From Cyanobacteria bacterium RUI128 (GTDB taxonomy: Bacteria; Cyanobacteriota; Vampirovibrionia; Gastranaerophilales; Gastranaerophilaceae), in NCBI GenBank assembly GCA_024695725.1, contig JAILHQ010000140.1, forward strand, positions 1 to 6,824: a stretch of DNA of 6,824 nt, given 5' to 3'. Position 1 is the first letter of the stretch. Each line of letters begins with the position of its first letter. Below the pieces are notes generated by a model. That model was not told where the DNA came from, ran no database searches, and worked only from the letters and a program-made list of their open reading frames with translations. Below, piece by piece: positions 6,427-6,824 of the stretch. A program made the translations under genes and the position numbers.

Positions 6427-6649
6427 CTTATAAGTGCATATCCGAGTAAGTATTAACAAATGTAACAATTTTTGAAATTTTGACATTTTTGTGTAAATTT
6501 TTGTAACAAAATTGCGGGCAATCACGTTGAAATTCATCGTCATACTAAGGATTAAGCCAAAGACTTTTTAAATGTGCTAAACACTTGTCACCACTGCATT
6601 TACCCCAAATATTAATGTTTGTAACGATATCGACGTGAACGTTAAAGAT

Positions 6650-6668
6650 TACGTCTATTAATGACGTA
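6650..6668. promoter_or_regulatory. Inverted repeat TACGTC-N7-GACGTA upstream of the MGMSSSQ gene
   Basis: Perfect 6-bp arms, TACGTC (6650-6655) and GACGTA (6663-6668), flank TATTAAT. The tetramer ACGT occurs five times between 6634 and 6680, which is unusual for AT-rich DNA. It may be an operator for the gene starting at 6736. It overlaps the weak -35 proposed for that gene. The bound protein is unknown. Confidence 0.3.
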
Positions 6669-6688
6669 GATATAAACGTATATACAAT
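6661..6688 (+). promoter_or_regulatory. Weak candidate promoter for the MGMSSSQ gene
   Basis: ATGACG (6661-6666; four of six -35 consensus bases) and TACAAT (6683-6688; five of six -10 bases) are 16 bases apart. Transcription would start around 6695, giving a leader of about 40 bases with the SD AAAGGAA at 6718-6724. In such AT-rich sequence this could be chance, and TATAAA at 6671-6676 is an alternative -10. Confidence 0.25.
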
Positions 6689-6703
6689 TGCCAATTCTGG
6701 CAA
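6688..6703. repeat. Perfect hairpin/inverted repeat TTGCCA-ATTC-TGGCAA
   Basis: The 6-bp arms TTGCCA (6688-6693) and TGGCAA (6698-6703) with a 4-base centre are more GC-rich than their surroundings. The site lies directly after the candidate -10 and over the predicted transcription start of the right-hand gene. It could be a DNA operator or a hairpin at the 5' end of the leader. No T-run follows, so it is not a terminator. Confidence 0.35.
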
Positions 6704-6735
6704 AACCTAGGGAAAATAAAGGAAACAAACGAACT

Positions 6736-6824
6736 ATGGGTATGTCGTCATCACAAGCTAGATTATTGAATCTGACTGCAAGAATGCACCAGATTGAATA
6801 CAAAGCTGCCAAACTGGAGGCTCA
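6736..6824 (+). CDS. N-terminus of a protein of unknown function (MGMSSSQARLL type), truncated by window edge
   Basis: Twenty-nine codons are visible from ATG 6736 to the right edge, with no stop. The peptide starts MGMSSSQARLLNLTARM and continues into an amphipathic, charged helix (HQIEYKAAKLEA) that suggests a coiled coil. There is no signal peptide or membrane segment in what is seen. The SD AAAGGAA (6718-6724) is 11 bases upstream, slightly long; a second ATG at 6742 is in frame but further away. I recall proteins with this kind of N-terminus recurring in gut Melainabacteria (Gastranaerophilales) genomes as uncharacterised proteins, but this is memory and not a search result. The start of the helix faintly recalls flagellar or secretion-rod proteins, which is not enough for a call. 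The long, palindrome-rich upstream region suggests regulated expression. Confidence 0.65.
   Translation, partial: MGMSSSQARLLNLTARMHQIEYKAAKLEA

Larger units (their letters stand above)
6368..6735. other. 368-bp divergent intergenic region, palindrome-rich, no gene seen
   Basis: No credible gene or structured RNA was found here. It separates two outward-facing genes and should hold both promoters. Visible elements in order are: the aminotransferase promoter with its Fur-like palindrome (6399-6426); a perfect 10-bp palindrome ACTTATAAGT (6426-6435); TGTAAC copies at 6461, 6502 and 6620; the palindrome CGATATCG (6625-6632); an ACGT-rich stretch with an inverted repeat (6634-6680); and a 6-bp inverted repeat with 4-base loop (6688-6703). 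The TGTAAC copies show no regular spacing and may be chance. The stretch 6436-6600 holds nothing else I can name. Confidence 0.55.

Noticed and set aside
6480..6507. Plus-strand promoter TTGACA (6480-6485) with TGTAAC (6502-6507)
   Set aside because: The -35 is perfect, but the -10 matches only four of six bases, the spacing is 16, and the start would be over 200 bases before the nearest gene; low-complexity T-rich sequence explains it equally well.

Overview
The window looks like chromosomal DNA from an AT-rich bacterium. It has short intergenic gaps, genes on both strands, all-ATG starts and a mix of strong and absent Shine-Dalgarno (SD) sites. No mobile element, CRISPR array, rRNA or tRNA was seen. 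My best taxonomic guess is the non-photosynthetic cyanobacterial sister lineage (Melainabacteria/Vampirovibrionia, Gastranaerophilales). This rests on the DUF512/PDZ radical-SAM protein, the fused RibBA, and especially the truncated protein at the right edge that begins MGMSSSQARLL. I recall that type of N-terminus from this group, but I could not check it by search.

Layout. Positions 1-2091, minus strand: a tightly overlapping three-gene unit, read right to left as a PadR-type regulator, a DUF512 radical-SAM protein and a DedA-family membrane protein that runs off the left edge. The overlaps are 13 and 19 bp, so co-transcription is very likely. Positions 2092-2186: a short divergent intergenic region. 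Positions 2187-5064, plus strand: riboflavin synthase (ribE), bifunctional ribBA, then a GNAT-family acetyltransferase. These are spaced 17 and 38 bp apart and are probably one operon. Positions 5081-5114: a strong bidirectional terminator between converging units. Positions 5129-6367, minus strand: a class I/II PLP aminotransferase resembling LL-diaminopimelate aminotransferases. Positions 6368-6735: a 368-bp divergent intergenic region unusually rich in palindromes. Positions 6736-6824, plus strand: the first 29 codons of a protein of unknown function.

How the genes fit together. RibBA makes both precursors of riboflavin: it opens the GTP ring and makes dihydroxybutanone phosphate from ribulose 5-phosphate. 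RibE carries out the last step. RibD and RibH are not in the window and must be encoded elsewhere. No FMN riboswitch precedes ribE, so control is likely by other means. The PadR protein, divergent from ribE, is a candidate regulator of its own operon and possibly of ribE.

I see no clearly novel multi-gene system. The signals most worth a second look are a perfect 19-bp Fur-like palindrome inside the aminotransferase promoter, a ribE start without an SD behind a small overlapping ORF that does have one, and the palindrome cluster in front of the MGMSSSQ gene.
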